This document shows positions 45,380-57,846 of a stretch of 64,000 nucleotides of DNA, piece after piece; positions within the stretch are counted from its first letter, which is position 1; the number at the start of each line of letters is the position of its first letter. The position numbers and the translations under genes were made by a program. The DNA is from Cavenderia fasciculata (lineage: Eukaryota; Evosea; Eumycetozoa; Acytosteliales; Cavenderiaceae), in contig NW_004457711.1 of assembly GCF_000203815.1 (NCBI RefSeq), forward strand, positions 186,001-250,000, read 5' to 3'. Under the pieces are notes generated by a model, which was not told the origin of the DNA, searched no databases, and saw only the letters and a program-made list of their open reading frames with translations.

Positions 45380-46915
45380 TTATGATAAATAAACTCTTTT
45401 CTTTGATAAATCGATTTTTGCTACCTTTCCGCTAGCAGCTCTAAATATTCTATCGAAAACAGCGTCACTATAATCGAGTGATTTAACATCATCTCTCCTC
45501 AAATCTGGAAGAAGGATGATTTTGGCTTGTTGTTGTGATTCACTCCATCTGAGTGTTGAAAATAAGACATTGGCTGCCTCTAATACATTTCCTGTCTTTG
45601 ATAAATCTTTGAATGCCAAAAATTCATTCTCTATATTATTATTATTATTGTTACTATTATTACTTTGACTACTACTACTGCTACTATGACTTTGACTACT
45701 ACTTCGACTCTTATTTAAATAATCACCAAAATCGATAAATACACATTCTGATAAATTAAAACTATTATTTTCTTCTTGATTGTTGTTGTTGGTTGTTCCA
45801 TTTCCATTTTCTGTGTTTATGATGATATCTAGTAAAATATAAGCTTGAATATCTGGAGCATAGTGAGTTAGGAGTTGACCTGGTGCTTCTTGACCTTCAG
45901 TTGTTTTGTTTGAAACTTGTTTGTTGACTGCTGTAATGGAGATGGTTTGGTGTTGGAAGAGTTGTTTAATGTCTTTTTCGCAGACACCACCCTTTCTCAA
46001 GATGCATAGGGTATGATCATCGACAATTTTGAGGACGGTTGATTCGATACCAAAGGCACATGGTGCGTCTTGTCCAGGCTCGAGAATTGTAATGGGTGAG
46101 TGTCCGAGATCGTCAAACACGTGTATGGGGAGGGTGGGACTGACATGTCCGAAACGATTGGCCGACGGTGCTGCAATGGGACACTGCGACTCTTTAATGA
46201 GACGTTGTGCAACTGGATGCTTTGGATAACGTACACCAACATATCCAGTCTGTGCAGTGACGATAGGTGGGATGAGTGCTGAGGCACGTCCGACAATAGT
46301 CAGCGGACCAGGCCAAAATGCATCGGTGAGTGTTGTAAAGAGTCTCTTTTGTGCGTCGGTCAATTCGAGTAGCTTGGCAGCCTCATCCTTGCAGATAACG
46401 TGCACAATAACCGGGTCGGTCAAAGGTCTGCCCTTGGCCTCGAAAATCGACAGCACAGCCTTCTCATCCAACGCATTGGCGCCTAATCCATAGACTGTCT
46501 CGGTTGGGAATGCAACTAATCCACCACGACGAATCTTGTCTGCAGCATCTCTCATATTATCGTCGGTCAAAGTATCAATCTTTGCTCTCGATTCGAATGA
46601 CGTTATCGATGTTTCAGGTTCCATCTTCTTTTTCTTGTTTGTATTATCGGTAAAGAGGAATCTTCTTGTTGATGTTGTGTAACTGCTAGCAGTATTTGTA
46701 GTAGTTGTAGGTACTGTGAATGAAGAACGAGTTATATATCGATAACTCTGACTATTATTATTATTACTATTATAGTTGTAAATGTGTTGTTGTTGTTGCT
46801 GTTGTTGTCTATTTAACAGTACAGTTAAGTTTTGGCTAATCTTCTTTGTTGCGATAGTATTATTATTATTGATGATGTGAACAACGCGACCTAATGATAT
46901 CATATCATCACACAA
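45380..46915 (-). CDS. sua5: Threonylcarbamoyl-AMP synthase (Sua5/YrdC), tRNA t6A synthesis
   Basis: A single exon of 511 aa. The YrdC domain covers about residues 115-300 with PTETVYGLGA (137-146), the substrate-binding KGRP (161-164), FWPGPLT, and CPIAAPSANRFGHVSPT. The C-terminal Sua5 domain begins at APGQLLTHYAPD and is interrupted by Asn/Ser/Gln low complexity. The enzyme makes threonylcarbamoyl-AMP from Thr, bicarbonate and ATP for t6A37 of ANN-decoding tRNAs. Upstream of the domain are 97 residues rich in Asn, Gln, Arg and Thr with no acidic residues over long stretches (SSYTTSTRRFLFTDNTNKKK), compatible with a mitochondrial leader. Met98 (MEPETS) could be a cytosolic start, so dual targeting from alternative starts is possible. 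Confidence 0.93.
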   Translation of the reverse strand: MCDDMISLGRVVHIINNNNTIATKKISQNLTVLLNRQQQQQQQHIYNYNSNNNNSQSYRYITRSSFTVPTTTTNTASSYTTSTRRFLFTDNTNKKKKMEPETSITSFESRAKIDTLTDDNMRDAADKIRRGGLVAFPTETVYGLGANALDEKAVLSIFEAKGRPLTDPVIVHVICKDEAAKLLELTDAQKRLFTTLTDAFWPGPLTIVGRASALIPPIVTAQTGYVGVRYPKHPVAQRLIKESQCPIAAPSANRFGHVSPTLPIHVFDDLGHSPITILEPGQDAPCAFGIESTVLKIVDDHTLCILRKGGVCEKDIKQLFQHQTISITAVNKQVSNKTTEGQEAPGQLLTHYAPDIQAYILLDIIINTENGNGTTNNNNQEENNSFNLSECVFIDFGDYLNKSRSSSQSHSSSSSSQSNNSNNNNNNIENEFLAFKDLSKTGNVLEAANVLFSTLRWSESQQQAKIILLPDLRRDDVKSLDYSDAVFDRIFRAASGKVAKIDLSKKRVYLS

Positions 46916-47329
46916 TAAACAAGTAAAGTGAGAAATTTGAATGAAATACTAGAAATTAGATAAGACATCGGAAACGAGTACTCACCAATTTAATCGATTC
47001 GAACTTTTTAAAACATATTATTTTTATAGGCGGAATTGCAATATATGGGGATAGGTTTGCTCTTCTCAATCTAGCTATTTATCAAATCAACTTGAAATAG
47101 GGGATATAGTCTTGTTTGAGTTATGTATGTTTAAAGAAAGGACAATAGAGCATATTCAAAAATAAACTTATAAATATATTTTTTAAAAGAAAAAAAATGT
47201 TAACTTGTACAAATTGTTTTATTATTATTAGTTAGTTATGTTATATAAATTATTGTTTTTAAATTAAGGTGAGCGCGCATGAATGTAGGATGTGAAAGGT
47301 GAGGTAAGTCGGTTGGTTGGTCAAATGAT
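46916..47329. other. Intergenic spacer
   Basis: 414 bp, AT-rich. No gene, repeat or structure worth naming was seen. Confidence 0.5.
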
Positions 47330-47866
47330 TTACTTCTTCTTTCCCTTGGCTGGGGCAGCAGCAGCTGGGGCGGATTCCTTGGCTGGGGCTGGTTGGGACT
47401 TGGCAATGATGGAGGCTTGGAGGTGTTGGAGGTGGGCAATCAAAGTTTGGAGTTGTTGGAGTTGTTGTGGGGAAGAGTAGATGTTTTCCAACAATGATTC
47501 ATCCAAACAGTATGAGAGGATTGAAGATGGAACAAAAGAGTCTTGTAATTCCTTCAAAAAGATCTTGGTGCACTATAAATATAATAGTTAAAATAATGTA
47601 AAATATTTTTTGATTAGAACCATCATTTTTTTGATCACCCCGAGCGACGAGTATTTATAGACTCGATATATTTATATTTATATTTATATACTTACAGAGA
47701 TGTAATGTTGGAAACTCAAAACACCTGGAGCCTTGGCGTTACACAAGAGGCAGTGCTCGGATTCGAGACGCTTTCTGAATTGCTCTTGACGAGATTCAGT
47801 GGTCAAAGCCATTGAGGAGGCAGAGTGGGAGATGGTGGCTGGGGCAGCAGATTCAGTTGGTTCCAT
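47330..47866 (-). CDS. Small protein of unknown function (137 aa), probably highly expressed
   Basis: Exons 47866-47696 and 47572-47330 (intron 123 bp) give 137 aa. The N-terminus is Ala/Ser/Thr-rich and followed by a charged helix (RQEQFRKRLESEHC). A single CxxC (CLLC, in SEHCLLCNAKAPG) comes next, then two helices (IFLKELQDSFVPSSI and QQLQQLQTLIAHLQHLQASI), and it ends in a Pro/Ala/Lys tail (APAKGKKK). Codons are strongly biased toward C-ending and AAG forms, like those of highly expressed dictyostelid genes. I recognise no family. One CxxC is not enough for a zinc finger, but a dimer could bind metal. Confidence 0.8.
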
Positions 47867-48706
47867 TGTTAATTATTAATTATAAAAGACAAGTTTTGAT
47901 GAAAACTATTTATATAATGTGGTGGGTGATGGAGATTAAAGTAGAGATAATACTAATAATAATAATAGACAATATTATAAATAAACTTGAGTTTTGAGTT
48001 TTAGCTGAATGAATAATGATAGTGAGTGATGCGACCGCGAGTGTGTGGAGGCAAGCCAAAGCTACAATTCTCAACGGTCAGGTCGTTAACAATGAGGGCG
48101 ACTTGTAAAAAAAAATCTTGTTTCAAAGCGAACGTTTTTTTTGGCGGTTTATTTTTTTAAACTTTTGTTGGATCCTCATGGCATAGTGTTGTGGAAAGTC
48201 TCACGACCCATCGCGTCTCTGCCCCCACATTTCATCTGATTTTTTCCTAAACTTGATTTACACTCAGATTTTGGGTTTATTTTTTGTTCTATGCACACCC
48301 ATTCAGAACTAAAGACAAAGAAGAAGAGATGCCCTGTCTCGAGGTGGTGATCACCTCATTCTAGTGGACATTCATTGAATACCAGCATGGGCCAATGATC
48401 TGCCTCGATTTTACAGATTCGATAATCACACCATTTAAACATCGCAATAGTCATTTAATACCCATTATATATTTATTTATTATAGCTTTTTATAACTATA
48501 ATATAAAAGTTTAGCAATTACCCATTGTTTTTAGATTGTTGTTGCTTTTATAAAAAGTTATTTTATTTAAATTTTAAAAAATCGATTGGCTTGCCTTCCC
48601 TGTCGGTTGAGAACACAGTGTTTCGCCCTACGACTGGGCATCATAGCCTTTTAAAGTGATTTAATCTAGAATCTCAATCATACAAAGAAGGAGAAGGAGA
48701 AGAAGG
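47867..48706. other. Divergent promoter region
   Basis: An 840-bp spacer between the small gene on minus and the LDAH-like gene on plus. It has moderately GC-containing patches (about 48030-48430 and 48590-48660) and AT-rich flanks. I looked for tRNA-like box sequences in the GC patches and found none convincing. Confidence 0.5.
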
Positions 48707-49752
48707 ATGATTCCACCAACAGAAACAGAAGTAACAGCAACACCATCTTCAAACAATAATAATAATATAGTTATAGAAGAGACCATTCAATTACATAGAG
48801 ATATTAAAGGTCATTTTGAAACTGATATATTATATACAAACTCTAATAATACAAACAATGATGTAAAGATTGTTGTTGTATCGGGTAATCCTGGTATCGT
48901 TGGATTCTATGTTGAATTTATCAAACAACTATACTTTAAATTGGATCAAAAATATGATATTGTTGGTGTTTCACATATTGGACATTGTGGTAAATTAAAT
49001 GAACAATTTACATGTGAAGACCAAATAGAACATAAACGAATTGTATTAGAGTATCTTGTCAATACTAAATATGCATCACAAAAGAATACTGTCAAGTTTA
49101 TCTTAATTGGTCATTCTGTTGGTTCATACATTTCACTTAAAGTAAAGATTATATATATATATAATTGATCCTTAGTTTATCTTATTAACTTTCTTTTTGT
49201 TTATAAACTTGTATTTAGGTATTAAATAGATTTAAAGATCAATTTACAATTATAAAACAAATTAATTTGTTTCCAACATTTAGAAATTTATATGATGGAT
49301 TATCACCATTTATCAAACTTGCCGTTCAGAATTGGATGAGAGCACCTGTTGCAAGCTTCTTGCACTATGTTCCCAATTTTGTAAAGGATACTATTTTAGG
49401 ACAGGTACTACCAACCGACGACATGAGAGTGGCAGTCCAACACAAGATCAATTATTGGTCGGCGTTGAATATCCTCTATATGGCATACCACGAAACACTC
49501 GATATCACCAAGGTCGACGACGAATGCAAACAAGTGTTTGACAATCGTATGGACGATCTCTTATTCATCTATGGTCGCACCGATCCCTATACACCACTCA
49601 ACTTTTTCCAAGAGTTAAAGGCATCCTATCCAAATGGAAGTATCGAGCTGGCTGCAGAAGGTGTACCACATGCTTTTGTATTATCACATAGTACCACTGT
49701 TGCTGAACGTGTCTCCAATTGGATTATCGATCAATTATCATCATCCTCTTAG
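48707..49752 (+). CDS. Lipid droplet-associated hydrolase (LDAH)-like serine hydrolase
   Basis: Exons 48707-49141 and 49219-49752 (intron 77 bp) give 322 aa. An alpha/beta-hydrolase fold is shown by VVVSGNPGIVGFY (oxyanion-side GNPG at 60-63), the nucleophile elbow GHSVGSY with Ser137, an Asp in IYGRTDPYTP, and the catalytic His296 in VPHAFVLSH. GNPG and GHSxGSY are diagnostic of the LDAH/C2orf43 family, which localises to lipid droplets and affects sterol ester turnover. The length matches the family (about 325). The N-terminus adds a Thr/Asn-rich leader. The exact substrate is not known even in animals. Confidence 0.9.
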
Positions 49753-51719
49753 TCTGTAAAACAATCATTAAATTAATAATATTTACCATTTTCCCAACTC
49801 AACTAGATCATATTATAATTGTCTAAATTTCTTGTTTGTCTCTCACTTTCAACAACATGTTGTATAAATCTCTCTTCTCAGATACAAGAATTTGATATTT
49901 TGGAGTTAGAGTAGTACTGTTGTTGAACAAATGTGGGGTGTGAATTATTATTATTATTATCCCACCCCTCACCACCAGCCAGCAGCACGCTTTGCGTCTG
50001 TCTCCATTCCATCCTTTTTCATTCATTCTCTCTCTATGTGAGGTAAAAGTGGGAAGAGCGAGAGAGGGTATGTGTCAATCGGTCACTCACGATAGTAGGT
50101 AGTGTTTAAAAAATAAAATATTTATCTTGTGTTGGCTAGTCTAGTATGGTAGTAGTAGTACTGTAGTGAGTTGGTTGTTGCTTTGCTCTCTTGTCTCGTC
50201 TGTTGCTCTACTTATTGTTGTTTGCTGCTTTCTAGCTAGCTAGCTGGTTAATATTAGTGTTGTTGGTTGTTTGTACTACTATACTGTAGCATTTAGCAGA
50301 AGCGTAACGTAAAAGCAGCAACAGAGGAGGAGGAGTAAAAGGAGAAGTGTTGTTTTGATCGCAGTACATATATATATTTATACCTATATATATATATATA
50401 TATATTTTAATCGCTGACATCAACACCTCCTACTACTTTACAAAGAGAGTGCTACTGTGCTGTAGGTAAGCAAAGCAAAGAAAGAAAAGGAAAGGAATCA
50501 AAAAAATAAATAAAAAAAAGAACATAAAAGAAAAGAAAAGAAAAGAAGGGTCAGACCAAGCAAGCTTGAAAGAGAAGAGAGAGAGATCAATCAACTCAAC
50601 TCTACGGTTCTGTTCTTGGCGAAAATTGGATTAAATTTTTTAAATTAAAATCATCAACTTCTTCTTTTCTTCCCTTCTCTCTTTCGACAATTCAACCAAC
50701 CAAACCAAACCAAACCAACAAACCAGTTTATTGAATCGATCATATCATCGCACACAACATACAAACAAACAAACAAAAACATTCATTCATTAATTACATT
50801 ATTTATTCATTCATTCATACTTACATACAGATAGAGATAGACATTCATATTCCATTAGAGATAGATAGATAGATAGATAGTAAATCAGTCAGCAGTAACA
50901 GCGCATTCAGTACCAGGATTGAGACATCATAGTCATATTACTACTACACACATCCTTCATCATCAACACCATCATCACACATCTACAACAACAACAACAA
51001 CAACCTACGACCTCCTATCTTTTAGAGTAAAAGATAATTGACATAAATACTTGATGAAGATTGTAAGTTGTTTCAAAAGATACATCATCATCATTCACAC
51101 AATGAGATCGATTGATCGAGCGCGGTCAGTCAACCATCAATATCATCGTCATTGTCAGTTGGATAAACACTAAACGATGCGGCATTCAATACCCAATCAT
51201 CATTCATGTTTGTTCAACTGACTGACTGGTTGGCCGGGCTGGTTGGCCAGGATCAGTCGCGGCAATCACCTGATCAGGTGACACATTGGGATTTGATCGA
51301 TCTCTAATCTTCTCCCTATCCTCTCCTCTCCTCTCTCTTTCATTGGCAATCATGTGTACAGTTAACTAATCACGATATCAATTCATTCAATAGTATTGTT
51401 GTTGTTGGCATTACTAGTAGTTGACACTACTACTATTACAACTACATACACATACAAATACACACATAGACAACATTTTTAGTAGCACATATATATATAT
51501 AACCATCAAGAAAGAAAAAAAAAGAAACAAAAAAAAAACAGTATTATAATAATAATAATAATATCAAAAACATATACATATACATATTTATAGACAAACT
51601 TGTTGGGTAAAAGAAACAAGTTAACCAACCAACCAACTCCCACCCTCCCCTTTTTATATCATCAACAACTTTACTTTTTTTTGTACAGGCAATCTAATTG
51701 AATCAAAACACATAACATA
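49753..51719. other. Long upstream/leader region of the SR-rich gene
   Basis: About 2 kb without a long ORF, rich in GAGA, CAAA, ATTC and GATA simple repeats. A GTAAGT donor at 51063 and a strong poly-T acceptor ending at 51688 (TTTTTTTTGTACAG) could bound a 626-bp 5' UTR intron, ending 31 bp before the start codon. Other GTAAGC-type sites near 50466 are weaker. The size suggests a complex, regulated promoter. Confidence 0.55.
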
Positions 51720-53078
51720 ATGCTACTAGCATCCTCAAATAATAATAATAATAACCACCAACAACACCATAATAATAATAATAATCATCACAATCACAAA
51801 GCATCCTCGTACAACAACAACAACCATAATAACAACGGAGGAGGTTCGGCCTCGACCTTGAATGGCGGAAGCGAAACTGGTATCTTTGATTATCAAAACC
51901 ACCACCACCACCACCACTATCCCAAGAAGTCAAACACCAAGTAAGATCATTCCATTTCTCTATTGTTTATCTATCTTCCATCCCCCATCATGAACCAACC
52001 CTTTTGTTTTGGACAATTGCATCATTGACCACAAAAAACAAAAAATATCTTGTGACCCCCACATTTACCCACTAATGTTGGTTGATGGTGAAACCCTTCA
52101 TTTTGGTTTATGCGTGCACGGAGATGACATCATCAACAACAACAACATCATCACCTTTAATATTATTGTTGATTAATACTAAACATTTATTTATTTATTT
52201 ATTTATTTTTCTAATTGTTAATGTGTAGCGGTAGTAGAATGCCATCTTTGGTAGAGTCTGGTGAAATCAATCAGGTGAGAGATTCACATGATCGATCGTC
52301 ATCATCATCCAACAACAACAACTATTTATATAAAAAACGGTCGAGATCGAGGCGCGACAGTAGCCAGAGCAGAAGCAGGTCGCGATCGCCAAGCAGCAGT
52401 CGAAGCTGGAGTCCAAGCCGATCACGAAGCAGAAGTCGCGGGCGATACGACCGTGGAGGGCGTAGCAGCGGTAGTGGAAATGGAAATGGAAAGAGCATGT
52501 CGTCGTCATCGTCTAGTCGCGACTACAAGCGTAAAGAGAAACGGTACAGTCGTAGCAGAAGTCGTAGTCGAAGCCGGGACATTAGTATGAGTCCAAGAAG
52601 AAGAAGGTATAGAAACGACAGTCTCAGTCCTAGTCCAACTCCCAGGGGTCGAAACAACAACGGATACTCTTCTAGTCGAAGTTTTAGATCTAGATCACGG
52701 TCCCGATCACCTCCCCCTTCTCGTGATACTAAACGACAACATTCAAACAACAACACCAACAAATCGTCAAGATCCAATTACAATAATCATAGTAATGGTA
52801 GTGGAAGTGGTGGTAATAGTTTGTCGTCGTCATCCAACAGTATCAATCCTGTATCTTCTAACAACCATAATAACAACAGAATCAGTGTCAATTCATCATC
52901 GACACCAATTGTAGTTTTACCAACTGATCTCAATCATCATCATAATAATCATCATAGCACCAGTGGTCGACGTGCCACTCCAACAAGTGATAATAGTACC
53001 CCTGAAAATATCTCTCCCTCTGATTCACCAAGTATGTTGACTTTGACCACAACCTATCAGCAATCCTCCCACCCCCAC

Positions 53079-53111
<33 letters not shown>

Positions 53112-53897
53112 ATGCTCACCAAAAGCGACATGGTTCCCAACCGTCCTATCAATACAACTACTACTACAACAACAACAATCTCACGTTCAATATCAACTGC
53201 GACCAAACAAAATGAACAACAACAACAACAACAAAAACCATCACAACAACAATCACAAAAGGAAAGTAACAATAACTCTACTAGTACCAACAACAATAAT
53301 AACAATAATAACAATGGTAATAGTAATAATGGTGGTACTGGTACTAGTAATAGTAGCAGTAATAATGATAGTGACCAAGGTGGAGGAGGAGGAAGCGGAG
53401 GAGGTAGTAGTGTTGGAAGTCACAGTAGTAATAGTAGTTCCAACAGTAAACAACTTTTATCACCAACCTATGATCATTTAATGGACAATAACAATAATAA
53501 CCACGGTAGCAGTAATAGCAACAGCAATAGAAATAGTGCCGAACCAATTCAATCACCGTATTCGATGAATTCATCGCCACCAATGCCATCTTCTCCCAAC
53601 CCAGTGGCCATCAACCAAAGCTTTGCAGAGGATATGAAGTTTTTAGAGGATGTTCACAATAGCAACACACAAAACAATAGAAAATATACCTTTTTACAGA
53701 GAGAACCTGTTGATATTAGGGGACAAAACAAATATCGTGCACTACTGTGTGGAGATGGATGGATTTCTCGAGGTCTCTCGAGTGCAGACGTACAACAACG
53801 TCAAGTTTCTTTACATTGGATTTACACTGAATCAATGCAACCACCTATAGACCCACGTCAAGCAAATCGTAATTATATTTCTGACAAATTTATTTAA
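51720..53897 (+). CDS. SR-rich nuclear protein with conserved C-terminus
   Basis: Exons 51720-51940 and 52229-53897 (intron 288 bp, long for this genome) give 629 aa. Exon 1 is Asn/His-rich. Exon 2 starts with an Arg/Ser domain (many RSRSRS dipeptides, about residues 90-240), then Ser/Asn/Gln/Gly low complexity. A final 95-residue segment looks folded (FAEDMKFLEDVHN, YTFLQREPVDIRGQNKY, RALLCGDGWISRGLSSADV, VSLHWIYTES). No RRM is visible, so it is not a classical SR splicing factor. RS domains usually place proteins in nuclear speckles and mRNA processing. The C-terminal block may be a new or diverged domain. Confidence 0.8.
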
Positions 53898-54782
53898 ATC
53901 TATATATATATGACGATGGAAAAATGGAAATATAATGTAATGTTTATATATTTAAATAGTTATATAAATAGTAATAATAATAATAATAATAATATATTCT
54001 AACAACAACAACAAAAAAAAACATGGAAAACACTTTGAAAAAAAAAACAAAAAGAAGAACCAACATGTCGTCGTGCCCTTCTTCATTTCTCCATCCTTAT
54101 TACTTTTCCCTTCTAAACCAAAAGAAAAAAGAAAAAAACATACCAAACTATATTTATCATGATAAGAAAACAACAAAAAAAAAAAGTACTCCAAAGAAGA
54201 AGAAGAAATTATAATTAAGAAAAAAAAATGTAAACCAGCTCTCTCTCCATATTTAAATAGCCAATTATATTATATTATACCAACCAACCAACCATATATA
54301 TACCAACCAAACACCCCAAAATTAACATTAATTTGGATTTTTTGTTAATAACAACCAAATAAATAATAATATCTACTATAAAGAGATATAATATATTATT
54401 CTATAAACTCTAAAGAGTAATACTTTTTAATTTAAAAAAAAGAATTGATTGATTGATTGATCCAACCATCCAGACTTTGAAAGGAAAAAACTTTACAAAG
54501 CAAAGCTTGTTTTTTGAACTTTTCTAAAGAAGATTTTTTTTTCACAAAACAAGTCCAAATCGACATCATCATCAAATTATCCTTTATTACATTCTTATTA
54601 TCTATCTATCTTTCTATATAGTAGTACATACAACTAGTAAAGTTAGTATCTTTTTCGACACTTCAAGATACACTTTAGAGAGAGAGAGAAAGGAAGAAGG
54701 AGAAATACACACAATTCAACTACAACAACAACTCTCCTTTCCTTTTTTTTTTTTTGTATAACAGTTAGATAGATAAAGAAGA
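53898..54782. other. Intergenic spacer and VPS41 leader
   Basis: 885 bp, very AT-rich, with poly-A runs and ATA repeats. No coding region was seen. Confidence 0.6.
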
Positions 54783-57700
54783 ATGTCAAATATTAATCAT
54801 AATCATATGGTCGTGGATGATGACGATGATGAATATGAAGAGATAGAATATGAAGTAGAATATGAAGAGGTTGAAGAAGAGGTGGAAGTAGAGGAAATCG
54901 ATGGTGAAGAAGTAGAAATTGTCGAAGAAGAAATAGAGGTGGAAGAAGAAGTAGAGGAAGAAGTAGAAGAGATTGAAGAAATAGAAGAAGAAGAAGAGGA
55001 CGATGAAGAGGAAGAGGAAGAGGAAGATATAGAATTTGAACAAGGTGGAGAGATTGAACCAATCTTAAACTATTCAAGACTGTCAATCGATAGTGATAGT
55101 GGTGTTCTTACAATCAAAAGCATTCTGGAAAAGGATGCAGCAAGTTGTATGGCTGTACATCCCAAGTTTTTGGTACTTGGTACACATTGGGGTTTGATCA
55201 CCGTTCACGATCATCTTGGTAACCTCATTCAAAAGTATGAAGCTCATACTGCAACCGTCACTGAAATCGTTGTCGATATTACTGGTGATTATATAGCTTC
55301 TTGTTCAGAAGATGGTAAGTTACCATTCAAAACAAAAGAGACAAAAAGAAGAAAGAATATTAACCTAATCTATCCTATCTTTTTTAGGAAAAGTAATAAT
55401 ACATCCATCATTTGATGCAAAGTCTGGAGATACATTATCATTTTCATATGGTAGACCGATTACTGCGATTGCATTGGACCCAGAGTTTTCACACAAGAAC
55501 TCGAGACAGTTTGTGATGGGTGGGAAGAGTGGCCAGCTGGTGCTGCACTCCAAGGGCTGGTTGAGATCCAAAGAGACTGTAATATACCAATCAGAGGGTC
55601 CGATCTACGCCGTCAAGTGGTGTGGCAAGTTTATCGCGTGGGCCAACGAGAATGGCGTCAAGATCTACGACTGCACGACCAATACGCGTATCGCACATAT
55701 TCCGCGCAAGGAGGGCAGTCCGCGTGGAGAATTATACAGATGCTGTTTGTGTTGGGAAAAGGCTGACACGTTGATCATTGGTTGGGCAAAGTCTGTCGAT
55801 ATTGTGCAGATTGTCGATCGTATCGACGGCACAACGGGCGGGATTGCCAAGATGGCGCAGATTACCAACCAGTTTTCGACCAAGTACTGGATAAGTGGCA
55901 TTGCGCCGTTTGGCGACGACCTCGTCATTCTAGGATACAACGAGGGTGCAGTAGAGGGAAGCACAGACGCACACTCGATGGCTGCGACTCCCAAGATGTC
56001 GGGTACCACTGCAGGTGCGACGGGAGCAGCTGGCGGCGGAGCGAGTAATGGCACGGGAGCAGCTGGTGCACGTGACGCTACTACAGGCGTGTGGAACCAG
56101 GGTCGTGTCGAACAGGCAAAGCCACCCTCTATCTATATCGTGTCGCGCAAGACCAACACGACCATCACTACAGACCACTTGCACGTCAATGGATACCAAC
56201 ACTACAAAGCTACCGACTACCGTCTCGACTATAATACCGCCGAGTCGATCTTTTACGTGGTGTGTCCCAAGGACGTCGTTGCAGCCAAGCCGTCCACCCT
56301 AGAAGACCATCTCAAATGGCTCATGTCACGTAACCGATACGAAGAAGCAATTGACGAGGTGGAAAAAGACCAGCGTACAATCAAATCGTTGCCACCTACC
56401 CGTATTCGCGAGATTGGTGAACGATACATGGAGACATTGATTGCGCGAGGTGATATCCGCAAAGCAGCAGCCATGTGTCCCAAGATATGTGCACGAGAGG
56501 CTGATTTGTGGGAGCGATACATATACAAGTTCTTTGGACTCGGCGGATTGCAACCACTGTGTCCGTACGTGCCCATAGCCAACCCACAACTCAGTCAAGC
56601 CATCTACGAGATGTTTCTCAACAATTTCCTCCAGAATGATCCAGAGGCATTCTTGAGAATCGTCAACGAGTGGCCACCCACATTGTACAGCATCCAGACG
56701 ATTATCACGACAGTTGAAGATCTGCTCGTGACGACCAAGAACGACACGATCATGATTGCCTTGGCACAGCTGTACACCTATGACAACCAACTCGAAAAGA
56801 CAATGGACATTTACCTCAAGCTCAAAAAGGGTAATGTGTTTGAATTGATTGCACAACATGAAAAGTTGTTCAACAGTATCCACAACAAGGTGTCGCTGCT
56901 AATCGACTACAACAAGGAGGAAGCGATCAAGCTGCTCGTAGCGCACACTGACAAGATCCCCATCAAGGTGGTTGTCGGCCAGCTCGGCAACAAGTCAGAG
57001 TATATCCACCACTACCTACACACACTGTTTATCAAGGATGCACGTATCGGTATGGAATTCCATGAACTTCAAGTGTCACTCTATGCACAATACAATCCTG
57101 AACTATTACTCCCATTCCTCCGTAACAGTATCCATTACAGTCTCGACAAGGCATTGCAAGTGTGCAAGGAGAAACAGAGATACGAAGAGATGGTCTATAT
57201 TTTGTCGCGTATGGGTAGTGCCAAGGATGCACTCAATCTCATCCTCGACAAGCTCAAAAACATCAAAGAAGCAATCGACTTTGTCGAGCAACAAAAGGAC
57301 AATGATCTCTGGGACTACTTTATCGACAAGTCTATCAACAACCCACAATATGTCAGCGAGTTGCTCGAAAACATTGGCTCGCATGTCGACCCCATCAAGC
57401 TGATCCGTCTCATCCCCGATGGCATGGAGATTCTCAATCTCCGTAGTCGTCTTGTTAAAATTCTATCAGACTATAACTTGCAAATGTCGCTCAGAGAGGG
57501 GTGCAAAGAAATCCTCAAGAGCGATTGCGTCTTTTTGTCAGAGACCCTTTTAGAGGCACTCAAGAGTGGCCACAGTCTCGAAGAAGAGGCCAAGTGTGTC
57601 ACTTGCAGTCAATCCATCATCACCACCAAACCCGACTCTTCCATAGTCCTCTATTTCTGTAATCATTCCTATCATAGTCGATGTCTCAAACCCTCTGAAC

Positions 57701-57846
57701 AACAACCATCTGTATCATCTCCCATTTCACCCCAATCAAAATCCATGCAACTTAGTAGTACCATCGATCTCGATTTTGGATTTTGTAAGATTTGTCAATC
57801 CAATCAATCAACCAAAGTTAGTAAAGGTTCAAGAAAAATTGGATAA
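54783..57846 (+). CDS. vps41: Vacuolar sorting protein VPS41 (HOPS complex)
   Basis: Exons 54783-55314 and 55388-57846 (intron 73 bp) give 996 aa. An unusual N-terminal stretch of about 80 residues is almost all Glu, Asp and Val. A WD/beta-propeller follows (about 90-440, with LVLGTHWGLITVHDHLGN and DYIASCSEDGKVIIHP), with a Gly/Ala-rich loop near 380. The alpha-solenoid holds the clathrin-heavy-chain-like repeat. A C-terminal RING-H2-like zinc region (about 913-976) has CVTCSQS, FCNHSYHSRC and FCKICQ. VPS41 tethers late endosomes and AP-3 vesicles to the vacuole/lysosome as a HOPS subunit. The length fits the family apart from the acidic leader. Confidence 0.93.

Noticed and set aside
46960-47010. 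Sequence GATTCGAAC near 47.0 kb as a possible tRNA B box
   Set aside because: No acceptor, anticodon or D-arm pairing could be placed around it.
48590-48660. GC-richer patch upstream of the LDAH-like gene as a possible RNA gene
   Set aside because: No tRNA-like boxes, class I RNA motif or stable closing stem could be found by eye.
50340-50410. TATATA-rich tract near 50.35 kb as an origin or promoter element
   Set aside because: Such tracts occur throughout the AT-rich spacers and carry no specific signal.
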